A stretch of DNA of 53,797 nucleotides from DATCIH01 sp036507955 (GTDB lineage: Bacteria > Bacillota > Clostridia > Clostridiales > Clostridiaceae): the NCBI GenBank assembly GCA_036507955.1, contig DATCIH010000074.1:1-53797 (forward strand), given 5' to 3'. Within the stretch, counting starts at the first letter, position 1. Each line of letters opens with the position of its first letter. A program made the position numbers and the translations under genes. Below the pieces are notes generated by a model. It was not told the DNA's origin. It saw nothing but the letters and a program-made list of their open reading frames with translations, and searched no databases. Shown one piece after another: positions 26,312-35,188 of the stretch.

Positions 26312-26750
26312 TTAAGCTTTAAACCTATAACCCGTACCCCAAAGAGTTTCTATAAATTCTGGATTTGATGGATCCTTTTCAATCTTTTTTCTTATTTTTT
26401 GAATGTGTACTGGTACAGTTGCAGTATCACCATAAAATTCATTACCCCATACACTATCAAAAATATGTTCTTTAGTAAAAACGATATTAGGGTTAGATGC
26501 TAGGAATAAAAGTACTGCATATTCCTTTGAGGTCAGTTGAACCTCTTTTCCATTCATATCTATTTATATGAGATTTTACACGTGCTGCTAGTTCCGCAGG
26601 ACTAAATGGTTTTGTCAAATAATCATCTGCTCCAAAATCTAAACCTCTTATTTTATCAATATCCTCATTTTTAGCTGAAACAACTATTATAGGAGTCTCA
26701 AATTTTTTTCTGATTTCCCTTGTTATTTCGTAGCCATCTTTACTAGGAAG
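26312..26750 (-). pseudogene. Response regulator pseudogene (OmpR family)
   Basis: The output domain is intact in one frame (26312-26557: EVQLTSKEYAVLLFLASNPN to ETLWGTGYRF). The receiver half continues upstream in another frame (26558-26750: LPSKDGYEITREIRKKFETP, IIVVSAKNEDIDKIRGLDFG, ADDYLTKPFSPAELAARVKS). The linker between them is missing and the frame changes. The receiver begins abruptly at the LPxxDGY turn, so about 50 N-terminal residues, including the phosphoacceptor Asp, are gone, and an in-frame TAA lies just upstream. At 26750 the homology stops and a plus-strand ATPase tail begins. A dead gene made by deletion. Confidence 0.85.
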
Positions 26751-26789
26751 GTGTTTTTATCAATTACAGGAAAGGAGATTAGAGAATAA
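26751..26789 (+). pseudogene. C-terminal remnant of an ABC ATPase
   Basis: In frame on the plus strand the codons read VFLSITGKEIRE then TAA. That is the typical tail of DrrA-type ATPases; the intact one at 14401 ends VFLEITGKELRD. The TAA overlaps the permease ATG (TAATG), as in a normal ATPase-permease pair. Everything upstream in this reading is missing and is replaced by the response-regulator remnant. Confidence 0.7.
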
Positions 26790-27616
26790 TGAGAGGAATA
26801 AGTGCTATATTAAAAATAAATTCAACTAATTTTATGAGAGATAAACTAAGGGTGTTTTTTTCAGTTTTCATGTCAGTATTTCTTCTATTTATTTTTTCTT
26901 TTGTTATGAAATCTACCACTTTGGGGGTTGCAAACCCTCTCAACTACCTAATTTCAGGTATAATTATTATGACGGTTTTTCAATCAGCCTTAAGTAATTC
27001 AACAAGTATAATATATGATATATCCCTGGGTTTTATGAAGGAGATTATTGTTTCCCCAGTAGCTAGATGGCAACTGTCTATTGGACAAGTGCTTTCTGCC
27101 ACGGTTATAGCTGTAGTTCAAGGTTTAATAGTTATTATTATAGCAATACCTCTTGGTCTTAGGATAGATATGCTTCAGTTTATTGAGATGGTTGGATTAA
27201 TGCTAATAGTGGGAGTTGCTTTTAGCTCAATAGGATTGTACCTTGCGACTCTAGCTAAAAATTCAACTACTTTCCAGATTATGATTACCGCTTTTACCAT
27301 GCCCCTAACTTTTTTATCTGGCGCACTTATACCAACTACTGCTATGCCAAAGATAATTCGACCCTTAATATATATAAACCCCTTAACTTACACCACTGCA
27401 ATATTTAGATATGTTACTTTGAAGATGGAGAAGCTGTCAAATGCCGCCTTGATAAAAGCAGGGGTAGCCTTTGATATAAATAGATTTGTTATAAAGCCTA
27501 TATTTGGGTTGCTTATTCTAATAGCTATGAGCTTAGTTTTCTTCATTTTTTGTGTTAGGCAGTTTGCTAAGGCTGATTTCTCAAACGCTAAAGCGTTTGA
27601 TCCTCATAGTAGGTAG
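26789..27616 (+). CDS. ABC-2 permease, orphaned by deletion
   Basis: This 275-residue membrane protein has six helices in the DrrB/ABC2 layout: FQSALSNSTSIIYDISLGFM, KEIIVSPVARWQLSIGQVLS and TFLSGALIPTTAMPKIIRPL, which contains the conserved ABC-2 loop. It lacks its own ATPase: only the last 12 codons of a likely partner remain directly upstream, overlapping the start. The ORF is open with no stops, so the loss may be recent, or another ATPase may serve it. GGAG lies 12 bases before the ATG. Function in isolation is doubtful; it was probably a drug or polymer exporter subunit. Confidence 0.8.
   Translation: MRGISAILKINSTNFMRDKLRVFFSVFMSVFLLFIFSFVMKSTTLGVANPLNYLISGIIIMTVFQSALSNSTSIIYDISLGFMKEIIVSPVARWQLSIGQVLSATVIAVVQGLIVIIIAIPLGLRIDMLQFIEMVGLMLIVGVAFSSIGLYLATLAKNSTTFQIMITAFTMPLTFLSGALIPTTAMPKIIRPLIYINPLTYTTAIFRYVTLKMEKLSNAALIKAGVAFDINRFVIKPIFGLLILIAMSLVFFIFCVRQFAKADFSNAKAFDPHSR
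27581..27600. repeat. Palindrome at the end of the orphan permease
   Basis: TCAAACGCT and AGCGTTTGA pair perfectly around AA, inside the last codons of the permease. There is no T-run, so it is not a plain terminator. It could be a protein site, an mRNA 3' hairpin or chance. Confidence 0.5.
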
Positions 27617-27692
27617 GTTTATCTTTCAAGTATTTATTGATATGATAGAGTTACCAATAGTTTCAAAATCACATTAAAAGGAGCTGATTATT

Positions 27693-28469
27693 ATGAGTAC
27701 AACTATTTACTATTTTACTGGAACTGGTAATTCTTTAAAGATTGCTAAAGATTTAAAAAATGAAATAGAAAATACAAAGCTTGTTCAGATATGTAAAAAC
27801 AATATGGAGATTAATAAACGAGCAGTGGGAGATAAAATCGGATTTGTTTTTCCCGTATATTTTAGAGGCTTACCTCATATGGTGAAAAGTTTTATGGAAA
27901 AGCTTGAAATAAACCCAAATGTATATATATTTGCAGTGGCGAATTATGGTGGTTCTGCGGCGATAGCCTTTGAGCAGATAGAAAAGATACTCCTTGATAA
28001 AGGGGCAAAATTATCTGCAACTTTTGGCATAGATATGCCTGGAAATATGTGGTTTATGTATTATCCACATCCTAAAGAAGATTTCATTAATAGGATAAAT
28101 GCACAAAAGGAAAAAACAATTGATATAGCTAAAGAAATTAACAAAAATAGTGTAACAAAAATGGATACTCTAATTAACAAGGTAGCTGATGAAAAAATTT
28201 ATAGTGAATTTCAACCTAATAAATTTGATGAGGATTTCTGGACTAATCCAAAATGTAATGGATGCGGAATATGTTCTAGAGTATGCCCTGCTAATAATAT
28301 CAACTTAGTGGAGGAGAAACCTAAGTGGCAACATAAATGCGAACAATGTTTAGCCTGTATACATTGGTGTCCACAAAGTTCCATTCAATACAAAAATGAT
28401 TCTTTAAATAAAGAACGCTATCAAAACCCAGAAATAAGGGTAGAAGAGTTGTTTCAAGATTTAAGATAA
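27693..28469 (+). CDS. EFR1-type flavodoxin-ferredoxin protein
   Basis: The protein has 258 residues. An N-terminal flavodoxin-like domain has the FMN phosphate loop YYFTGTGNSLKIAKDL (about 6-21) and GFVFPVYFRGLPHMV. A C-terminal bacterial ferredoxin domain has CNGCGICSRVCPANNI (about 188) and CEQCLACIHWCPQSS (about 216), two complete 4Fe-4S sites. This is the EFR1 layout common in anaerobic Firmicutes and thought to shuttle low-potential electrons. AAAGGAG precedes the ATG and a terminator follows the stop. Its electron partners are unknown; the convergent flavoprotein at 28508 may be unrelated. Confidence 0.9.
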   Translation: MSTTIYYFTGTGNSLKIAKDLKNEIENTKLVQICKNNMEINKRAVGDKIGFVFPVYFRGLPHMVKSFMEKLEINPNVYIFAVANYGGSAAIAFEQIEKILLDKGAKLSATFGIDMPGNMWFMYYPHPKEDFINRINAQKEKTIDIAKEINKNSVTKMDTLINKVADEKIYSEFQPNKFDEDFWTNPKCNGCGICSRVCPANNINLVEEKPKWQHKCEQCLACIHWCPQSSIQYKNDSLNKERYQNPEIRVEELFQDLR

Positions 28470-28474
28470 TATTT

Positions 28475-28503
28475 AAGAGCCAATAGTTTTATTGGCTCTT
28501 TTT
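28475..28503 (+). terminator. Rho-independent terminator after the EFR1 gene
   Basis: Arms AAGAGCCAATA and TATTGGCTCTT pair perfectly around GTTT and are followed by TTT. It may also serve the convergent gene, which ends 5 bases away. Confidence 0.88.
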
Positions 28504-28507
28504 AAGG

Positions 28508-29134
28508 TTAACGTATAAAATTAGTGCCAGCTCTTGGTTCTTTTTCAGGAAGCAAAATCCCAGCTGCTTTTCCTGCTTCTATAGATTTTAGAAGCCAAGC
28601 CATGTTTTTACCTAGTGTTCTCATGGTTTGCATTCCTTCTAAATCTTGTTTTACTTCATCAGGAGTATTTCCATGAACCATATTCCAATATTGAGAGGAT
28701 ACAACAGGCATATTTGAAATAGTAAAATATTTATTTAATTGTTCAAAAGCAGCAGTTGCACCGCCTCGACGACAACTTACGATTGCAGCTCCTGGTTTAT
28801 ACTGGAAACCATCTCCTGCGTAGAAAAATCTATCTAAAAACGATGTTATTTGACCAGAGGCAGCGGCATAATGTACAGGAGACCCAAATACAAAAGCATC
28901 AGCTTCTTTAGCTTTTTCTAAAGCAATATTTACAGTATCATCATTAAATACACATTTACCAGCATTATTAATAGAACACCATCCACATGCGGTGCAACCT
29001 CGAATTGGCTTGGTTCCAACGTGAAAAATTTCAGTTTCAATACTTTCCTTTTTCAATTCTTTAGCCACTTCACATAAAGCAGTATAGGTACATCCTTCTG
29101 CCTTGGGACTACCGTTAATAAGTAATACTTTCAT
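28508..29134 (-). CDS. Flavodoxin-fold NAD(P)H oxidoreductase with Cys cluster
   Basis: About 208 residues. The FMN-binding start is MKVLLINGSPKAEGCTYTAL, followed by a cysteine-rich loop GCTACGWCSINNAGKCVFND and the flavin contact FGSPVHYAAASGQITSFLDR. The spacing C-x2-C-x2-C-x7-C resembles the compact 4Fe-4S site of iron-sulfur flavoproteins, so it may carry a cluster beside FMN; many such proteins are simply called NADPH-dependent FMN reductase. The ATG at 29134 is chosen because AAGGGG lies 9 bases ahead; an ATG two codons earlier is too close to that site. Role unknown; anaerobic quinone, nitro or oxygen reduction are options. Confidence 0.82.
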   Translation of the reverse strand: MKVLLINGSPKAEGCTYTALCEVAKELKKESIETEIFHVGTKPIRGCTACGWCSINNAGKCVFNDDTVNIALEKAKEADAFVFGSPVHYAAASGQITSFLDRFFYAGDGFQYKPGAAIVSCRRGGATAAFEQLNKYFTISNMPVVSSQYWNMVHGNTPDEVKQDLEGMQTMRTLGKNMAWLLKSIEAGKAAGILLPEKEPRAGTNFIR

Positions 29135-29264
29135 GAACATACACCCCTTATAATTTTTATTAAAAATTGTTTGATTATATTAATATACAATAATTTAACA
29201 AGGAAAGATAGTTTAGAAATACTAAAACAAATGCAAAAGGAATATGTGGAATTCACAACATAAG

Positions 29265-29280
29265 TTAATTAGGGGCAACT
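29265..29280. repeat. Left end of the IS: TTAA flank and inverted repeat
   Basis: TTAA at 29265-29268 is followed by the left terminal repeat TTAGGGGCAACT. Confidence 0.65.
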
Positions 29281-29392
29281 AAATAGCTCTTAAACCGTTG
29301 ATAATAGTGACTTTAGAGCTATTTTGTGGTATAATAAGTGCAGTGGCATTTATTCAATCTATTAAATAACCTTGCATCTGGAGGTGGTTTTC

Positions 29393-30583
29393 TTGTATAA
29401 AAATAGAGAAAAAGAACATACTCAAATGATTTTACCCCATGAATTTTTTCTTCCCTTTGGTGGCCATTTAAATTCTGAAAACCGTTGGGTAAAACTTGCA
29501 TTAATTATTCCTTGGTTTGAAATTGAAAGAAGATATAGAAAAAATTTTAGAAATCTACATACTGGTCAAGTTGCACGTTCCTCAAGAATGGCACTTGGAA
29601 CTTTGATTATACAAAACCGTTGTAGCTTATCTGATGAGGAAACCGTTGCTCAGATAATGGAAAATCCATACCTTCAATATTTTATTGGCCTCGCTGCTTT
29701 TCAGCAAGAACAACCTTTTCATCGTGCGCCCAGAATGGGCGCAACCTTATGACTCATTTTCGTAAAAGGCTAAATAAACAAATTCTCAATGAAATTAATG
29801 AACTAATTGCACTTGAAGCCTCAAAACCTAAAAAAGACGATGATTCAAATAATTCTTCTGGTAGTGATTTAATGGATGAAGAAGCCACACCTGAAGAAAT
29901 TAAAATAGACATCCCACATCAAGGTAAACTTATACTTGATGCTACATGCACGCCTGCTGATGTTCATTACCCTACTGATTTATGGCTTTTAAATGAGTCA
30001 AGAGAGAAACTTGAAACAGTTATTGATACACTTCATGCTCCATTAATCGGGAAACAGAAAAACCAAGAAATTACCGAAATGAAGCTAGAAGAAGTTATCT
30101 TAACATTGCAAGAGCGAAAAAGCCTGGTATCAGAAAAATAAACAAAGGAATCTCTAAACAGCTAGGTTATGTGAAACGAGATCTTGAAAGTATAAATAAA
30201 TTAATAGAAACCAGTAATTTTAATCTTTTAAGCAAACGTCAAATAAAGGATCTTTAAGTTATAAATGAAATCTACAGACAACAAATTTTGATGTTCAAAA
30301 GCCATTCCCATAAAATAGAGGATAGGATTGTGAACATTAGCCAACAGCATATACGACCTATAGTACATGGCAAAATGAAGGCGGAAGTTGAGTTCGGAGC
30401 AAAGCTAGCTTTGGAGAGGGTAAGCGATTCTATGGACTTAACCGTATTTTCACACGTCTTCCAGAAACTAGTGAAACAGTTATCGCAATGCAGTTAATAG
30501 TGATGAACCTTGAAAAGAGGCTTAGGCTTCTTTTTACCTATTTTTCAAAAATACAAATTATAGTACTTTATGAGTTTTATTAA
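29393..30583 (+). pseudogene. IS1182-family transposase, broken
   Basis: Pieces in order: a TTG start at 29393 behind GGAGGTGG, then MILPHEFFLPFGGHLNSENR and MENPYLQYFIGLAAF (to about 29724). A small GC-rich insertion breaks the frame. THFRKRLNKQILNEINELIA and KLILDATCTPADVHYPTDLW (29752-30060, with the first catalytic Asp region) follow in a second frame. GYVKRDLESINKL and a stop come near 30258, then KSHSHKIEDRIVNISQQHIR to EFGAKLALE (about 30410). Last, in a third frame, come EGKRFYGLNRIFTRLPETSE and VIAMQLIVMNLEKRLRLL to a stop at 30583. About 100 residues of the catalytic core are missing at 30415. It cannot make a working enzyme. Confidence 0.85.
29725..29743. repeat. GC-rich hairpin inserted in the transposase relic
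   Basis: TGCGCCC-AGAAT-GGGCGCA is a perfect 7-bp stem in a very AT-rich gene. It sits exactly where the transposase frame is lost: about 17 net extra bases between the expected FxPSL region and THFRKRL. With the preceding base it reads GTGCGCCC, the start of many group II introns. Confidence 0.6.
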
Positions 30584-30611
30584 AAAAAAATTATAAAAGG
30601 GGTAATTGTTC

Positions 30612-30627
30612 AGTTACCCCTAATTAA
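30612..30627. repeat. Right end of the IS: inverted repeat and TTAA flank
   Basis: AGTTACCCCTAA at 30612-30623 is followed by TTAA at 30624-30627. The end also forms its own hairpin with AGGGGTAA at 30598-30605. Confidence 0.65.
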
Positions 30628-30631
30628 ATAT

Positions 30632-30671
30632 AAAATAAAACCTTCGACATCACTATCGAAGGTCTTATTTT
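30632..30671 (-). terminator. Terminator of the MMPL operon
   Basis: A core stem ACCTTCGA/TCGAAGGT with an eight-base loop extends through AAAATAA/TTATTTT across one mismatch. On the minus strand the right arm ends in GGTTTTATTTTA. Confidence 0.8.
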
Positions 30672-30694
30672 AGTAGCTTTATATCCTTTGGACT

Positions 30695-33600
30695 TTAATA
30701 ACTAATATTTTCCTTATCTAAGGAGGCTCTTATTACTTTAGCTTGAGCTTTTCTAGCTATACTTTCTTGTATAGAGATTAAAGCAGGTATCACTATAGGC
30801 AGGAGAAGTACACTTAAAAGGAATAAACCTGTTACTACACAAATAGCTAGCTCCATTAATATATGAAGATTTGATGGATACAAGGTAGCAAAGGTGCCAG
30901 CAAGTATTATTGCTGCTGACATTACAACTCCACCAACATTTTTGGCTGCTAGTATAATGGCTTCCTTTGGATTGGTATCTGGATATTCTTTAAACCTTGT
31001 CATTAGGAATATACTGTAATCAACTCCTAAGGCTGCAATTACTATAAAGGAGAAGAAGGGTACATTCCAAGACATCCCATCCATGTTAGTAAACAATTTT
31101 GTTATTAAGAAGGAGGTTACAGATATAGCTGTATAGTATGCAGCAAGTAATGCTCCAACTATATACACAGGTATCCAGAAGGACTTTATTACTAACACTA
31201 ATAGTACAAAGATACAAGCGAGTACTATTATCTGAGTGAAGGTTATATCATGAGTTGCAATTTTATTTAAATCATTAGCACTTGAGGTAGGACCAGCTAT
31301 ACCAAAGTGTGCATCAGAAAGCGTTGTTCCTTTTAACTGATTACCAACGATACTATTCATTTCATCAATAACCTTTATTGATTGTGGAGAATATGGGTCT
31401 GAGCTAAGGTTTACAGTAAACTTTGCAATTTTTCTATCTTTGGACATATAGGCATCAAACATTTTCCCAATATCTGGTGTGCCGAAAGCTTCTGTAGGTA
31501 TATGGAAGCTTTTTGTGCTGGTTAGTTGGGTCAAGAAGTCATTAGCTTTAGTTATTCCCATATTGATGGTGCCAAGGCCATCACTACTTTTATTTATTCC
31601 ATCCTTAAGTTGCGTCATACCACCACTTAAAGTAGTTAATCCGGTATATAAGGTGTCTTGCCCAGTCTTTATTTTTGCGGCACCTGCTTTTAACTGTGCA
31701 AGACTAGCAATTACAGTCTTTTGGCCTGCACTACCTTGTCTAAGGCCTGTTGCTAAACTTGCTTCTCCTTGCTCCAACTTATCTATACCGGTAACTAATA
31801 CAGAGTTAGGTCCAGTACTTGTGATTATAAGCTTTAAGCCACTATTTAGCTGGTCTAAACTTGAGGTCAAATAGTCATAATTTGTATTTGAAGTTGTGAT
31901 TCCTGCAGATAAGCTATCTAAAGCTCCTGAAAGCTGTGGTAAAATTCCTTTGAGCTCAGTAACATTTGTATCGCTTGGATTCATTTTAGCTACTATACCA
32001 TCCATTATGGAAACTAATACCTTGATCTGCTCTATTGATCCAGGCAAGACTTTATAACCACTTTCACCAAGCTGAGCATATCCTGCTTGAATTCCACTCA
32101 TATTATCTGATATGGTCTGCAAACCACCATTTATGCTATTAACACCAGTCTTTAAAACTGATATTCCAGCAGTAATCGTATCAGCACCACTTGCACCTGC
32201 ATCAATCCCTGCATTAATTTTCGTAAGACCATCAGCTACTGCGCCCATTCCGTTTTCAATAGCACCAGTACTACTTGAGAGTTCTTTAACACCTGAGAAA
32301 TCTGGAGTGGTAAGACTAGAACCTATTAGCTTTAAGCCGTCATTAATTTTTTCCACTCCACCACTGGCAGCACCTAAGCCATCTGCCACAGTTTTTGTTT
32401 GAGTGTTAGTATAAAAGCTGTCTATAGGGGCTCCTGTTGGCTGAGTTGCGCTTGACACTTGATCAACACCCTTTATGCTTTTAAGCTTTTCCTTTAGGGT
32501 ATCTATAACTGCTAAAGTTTCATTATTATCCATAGGATTCTTGCTTTCGATAACTACTGTTGTTGGCATAGCTTTTCCTTTGCCAAATTTATCTGCAACT
32601 AAGCTAAAGCCCTTTACAGATGGAGTATCAGCACTTAAATCCTTAAGACTGTCAAAGGATAACTTTGTAGTATTAAATAATATTACAGGAGTTATAATTG
32701 CTGCAACTATAACTAAAGAGATAATAGGATGCTTTACGGAAGCTGAGGTAACTCCTCCCCAAAGTTTGCTCTCTTTGTGACCTGAAGCACTATGGGAAGG
32801 CCAAAATAGCTTTCCACCAATAATTTTCATCAGTAGAGGGGTTAAGGTAGTAAGCTCTAGTAGTAGCACCGCTATACCGATGGCTACTGCATTGGCAGAA
32901 CGGTAAATAGGAAATTGTACAAAGGTAAGACTGGCGAAAGCTATAAATACTGTTAAGCCACTGAAAATTACCGTTTTTCCTGCAGCCTTATAGGTTGCAA
33001 CTATGGCATCATCAATTGATAGTCCATGCCCTAATTCCTCTTTAAATCTATTAAATAATAGTATGTTATAGTCAGTACCTATACCAAATAAAACTAGAAT
33101 TATAAACATCTGAGTTAAACTAGTTATTGGGAAGTTAAAGACATTTATTAGTATCCCAATAATCCCCATAGAACACAGATAGGAGATGGCAACTGCGAAC
33201 AAGGATACAAAGGGTGTAACCACGGATCTAAACATTATTATAAGTACCACTAATATAAATATAACAGTTATAATTGTGCTTTTTTCAACCCCTTTATTAG
33301 TAGCAACTAAATAATCATTGTTTATGGCAAGTTCACCGGTAATATAGTGAGTTACCTTAACATCTTTTATAGCATTCTTAAAGCTATCAATTATGGTTTC
33401 ACTATCTCTAGTACCTTTTTCATAGGTGACTTGAGTGATTAAGGTAGTACCATCTTTTGATATCAATTGATCTTTAGCTTCAGGAGTTGTAAAGGGGTCA
33501 ACTATATTATTTATTTTGAGAGAGTTCTCCTGAGCTTTAAGGTTCTGGAGGCCCTTTTCAATATCCTTCATACCCGAATCAGATATTTTCGTTGGATCAT

Positions 33601-33808
33601 TGAAAACAAATATGGCTGTATCACCCTTTGAGGTTCCCATTTTATTTATCATATCACTAGCCAATTTGGAGGGCGAATTTTCGTTTATTGTAGCTTGACC
33701 TTTTTGATTTAATATTTTCTTTAGGTTAGGTTGGTTAACTGCAAATAAAATAGTAACAATTACCCACACAACTAACAATACCCAACGAAGCTTTAACATT
33801 TTTCGCAT
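30695..33808 (-). CDS. MMPL/RND-family membrane transporter
   Basis: This 1,037-residue protein has two MMPL domains of about six helices each. The diagnostic motifs are FGIGTDYNILLFNRFKEELG (first half) and LGVDYSIFLMTRFKEYP (second half), whose Asp residues belong to the proton relay. Between the halves, about residues 470-780, lies a long external region rich in repeated Gly-Leu-Lys/Ser segments (INDGLKLI, SINGGLQTISDNM, LSGGMTQLKDGI) that should form a YhgE/Pip-like coiled coil. Such pumps export lipids, fatty acids or drugs. It lies 20 bases after a TetR gene and shares its transcript, so TetR probably represses both. AGGAG precedes the ATG. Confidence 0.9.
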   Translation of the reverse strand: MRKMLKLRWVLLVVWVIVTILFAVNQPNLKKILNQKGQATINENSPSKLASDMINKMGTSKGDTAIFVFNDPTKISDSGMKDIEKGLQNLKAQENSLKINNIVDPFTTPEAKDQLISKDGTTLITQVTYEKGTRDSETIIDSFKNAIKDVKVTHYITGELAINNDYLVATNKGVEKSTIITVIFILVVLIIMFRSVVTPFVSLFAVAISYLCSMGIIGILINVFNFPITSLTQMFIILVLFGIGTDYNILLFNRFKEELGHGLSIDDAIVATYKAAGKTVIFSGLTVFIAFASLTFVQFPIYRSANAVAIGIAVLLLELTTLTPLLMKIIGGKLFWPSHSASGHKESKLWGGVTSASVKHPIISLVIVAAIITPVILFNTTKLSFDSLKDLSADTPSVKGFSLVADKFGKGKAMPTTVVIESKNPMDNNETLAVIDTLKEKLKSIKGVDQVSSATQPTGAPIDSFYTNTQTKTVADGLGAASGGVEKINDGLKLIGSSLTTPDFSGVKELSSSTGAIENGMGAVADGLTKINAGIDAGASGADTITAGISVLKTGVNSINGGLQTISDNMSGIQAGYAQLGESGYKVLPGSIEQIKVLVSIMDGIVAKMNPSDTNVTELKGILPQLSGALDSLSAGITTSNTNYDYLTSSLDQLNSGLKLIITSTGPNSVLVTGIDKLEQGEASLATGLRQGSAGQKTVIASLAQLKAGAAKIKTGQDTLYTGLTTLSGGMTQLKDGINKSSDGLGTINMGITKANDFLTQLTSTKSFHIPTEAFGTPDIGKMFDAYMSKDRKIAKFTVNLSSDPYSPQSIKVIDEMNSIVGNQLKGTTLSDAHFGIAGPTSSANDLNKIATHDITFTQIIVLACIFVLLVLVIKSFWIPVYIVGALLAAYYTAISVTSFLITKLFTNMDGMSWNVPFFSFIVIAALGVDYSIFLMTRFKEYPDTNPKEAIILAAKNVGGVVMSAAIILAGTFATLYPSNLHILMELAICVVTGLFLLSVLLLPIVIPALISIQESIARKAQAKVIRASLDKENISY

Positions 33809-33828
33809 AACTTTTTGCTCCTCTATAT

Positions 33829-34494
33829 TTAGAACTTTTTATTTAGAATATCATCTATGCCTTTTTTAACCTGAGTGACCTTGTAATCTATTCTTAAGGC
33901 TTGAAGATTATAAATGGTTAGTGCATAAGCATAATCTGTAAGATTATTTGTACTAGTAGCTTGAAGCCATTCCATTATTACGTTATAAAGGGTTCCAATA
34001 AAGGCTAAAGAATATATCTTTACATCAGGTATACTGACCTTATCCCAACTCTTCATTTTTTCAAAATATCCAGCAGTATAATTAACATATTTTTGGGTAA
34101 CCTCAGCTCTTTTTCTTTCGAAATTTGGATTTAAGCCCACAGCTTCTATAAGCATAATTTTAGCAAGCGGTCGATTTAATTGAATAGCCTTTAAGAAGAA
34201 AGTTATTGCTTTACTGAATCCTAAGTCAAGATCATTATTTATGTTTTCTAAAGAACCGCATAAGGCAGCATAAAACGTCTCTGACAACTCATCATAAAGT
34301 GTCTCAAATAAATCTTCTTTATTTTTAAAATAAAAATAAAAGGTTCCTACAGAGATGTCTGCTGCTTCCACCACATCCTTTACAGTGGTATCATAATAAC
34401 CGTTATTAGAAAAAACTTTAATTGCTGTGTGAATAATATATTTCTTTTTTAAATCTTTTCTTTCTTGTGTTTCTTTGGAACTTTTATAAACCAT
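33829..34494 (-). CDS. TetR-family repressor
   Basis: The protein has 221 residues. The N-terminal HTH reads IKVFSNNGYYDTTVKDVVEA and ADISVGTFYFYFKNKEDLF, with the TetR family's characteristic YFYFKNKEDL recognition-helix tail. The C-terminal part is a helical ligand-binding domain. GAGGT lies before the ATG. The upstream region (34495-34560) has AT-rich dyads but no operator could be assigned with confidence. It is the first gene of the operon with the MMPL pump and should respond to a pump substrate. Confidence 0.9.
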   Translation of the reverse strand: MVYKSSKETQERKDLKKKYIIHTAIKVFSNNGYYDTTVKDVVEAADISVGTFYFYFKNKEDLFETLYDELSETFYAALCGSLENINNDLDLGFSKAITFFLKAIQLNRPLAKIMLIEAVGLNPNFERKRAEVTQKYVNYTAGYFEKMKSWDKVSIPDVKIYSLAFIGTLYNVIMEWLQATSTNNLTDYAYALTIYNLQALRIDYKVTQVKKGIDDILNKKF

Positions 34495-34602
34495 TGTATT
34501 ACCTCGCTTTAAGCATAGAATGACGTATCGTTTTATGCTTACTATTATAAATCTATAAGGTTATATATGTCAATATAATGAAATCCTTTACTTAAAAATA
34601 AA

Positions 34603-34643
34603 TAAAAAAATACCACACCAATTATATTGCTAATCGGTATGGT
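34603..34643 (-). terminator. Terminator after the small membrane protein
   Basis: A 13-bp stem (plus-strand arms ACCACACCAATTA and TAATCGGTATGGT, two G-T pairs) with loop TATTGC is followed on the minus strand by ATTTTTTTATT. It separates the 34722-35006 gene from the TetR operon. Confidence 0.8.
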
Positions 34644-34721
34644 AAATACATTGCTAATTTTCCTTCATGCAATTAAAAACAAACCCGCAGCACTCAACTG
34701 CAGCTTCTTTTGTATAATATT

Positions 34722-35006
34722 TTATTTAACCTCTTCGTAATCTACATCAATAATTTGCGCATTTGGGTATGCTTCTTTTCTTTCCACTGAACTATAGTCT
34801 TCATTATTAACGTTATTAATAAAAGCATTCTTTTTACTTGCCCTAGCTCTTACAGCTTTTATTATTTTATATCCTAACCAACTTGCAGCTCCAACAAGCA
34901 AAATCAGTGGTAGCAATTGTAAAAACAAATAAACTAAAACTAGGCCTACAATTCCAAACAGAATAATTTTAAATAACCCTCTAATTTCTTTAGATGCAAA
35001 ACTCAT
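34722..35006 (-). CDS. Small membrane protein of unknown function
   Basis: About 94 residues. One or two adjacent hydrophobic helices (IILFGIVGLVLVYLFLQLLP and ILLVGAASWLGYKII) are followed by a basic stretch (KAVRARASKK) and a charged acidic tail ending IIDVDYEEVK. The ATG at 35006 is preferred to one six codons upstream because it has a weak GAAAGAAG site; both are possible. It is a single gene with its own terminator. I do not recognise the family; a membrane-anchored scaffold or stress protein would fit the layout. Confidence 0.6.
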   Translation of the reverse strand: MSFASKEIRGLFKIILFGIVGLVLVYLFLQLLPLILLVGAASWLGYKIIKAVRARASKKNAFINNVNNEDYSSVERKEAYPNAQIIDVDYEEVK

Positions 35007-35188
35007 AATAATCGCTTCTTTCATTTTTATAATGCTTGTATTATATCACGTATAAGATAAAGATGTATTAAAAAATAGCTAATAAACCATTAACAATATA
35101 TTAACAACTTGTTTGATAAACATATTATTTCCATTCAAAATCAACTCCATAAATTACAATTTATACAATTGTAGCATTAAAGCCCTTT

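Larger units (their letters stand above)
29269..30623 (+). mobile_element. Decayed IS1182-like insertion sequence with both ends
   Basis: The terminal inverted repeats TTAGGGGCAACT (29269-29280) and AGTTACCCCTAA (30612-30623) match at 11 of 12 bases. They are flanked outside by TTAA on both sides (29265-29268 and 30624-30627), which looks like a target duplication or a palindromic target. The element is 1,355 bp. A full IS of this transposase type would be longer; the interior carries deletions, a stop and frameshifts. Its transposase relics are listed separately. Confidence 0.75.

Noticed and set aside
29149..29268. Possible gene or RNA between the flavoprotein gene and the IS
   Set aside because: AT-rich, no open frame with a ribosome site and no stable structure seen.
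30513..30535. Plus-strand hairpin with T-run (AAAAGAGGC / GCTTCTTTT)
   Set aside because: It encodes the EKRLRLLF tail of the transposase remnant, so the symmetry is a by-product of coding sequence and not clearly a terminator.
31479..32780. Plus-strand open frames of about 96-131 codons
   Set aside because: Antisense shadows of the MMPL transporter's repetitive loop region.
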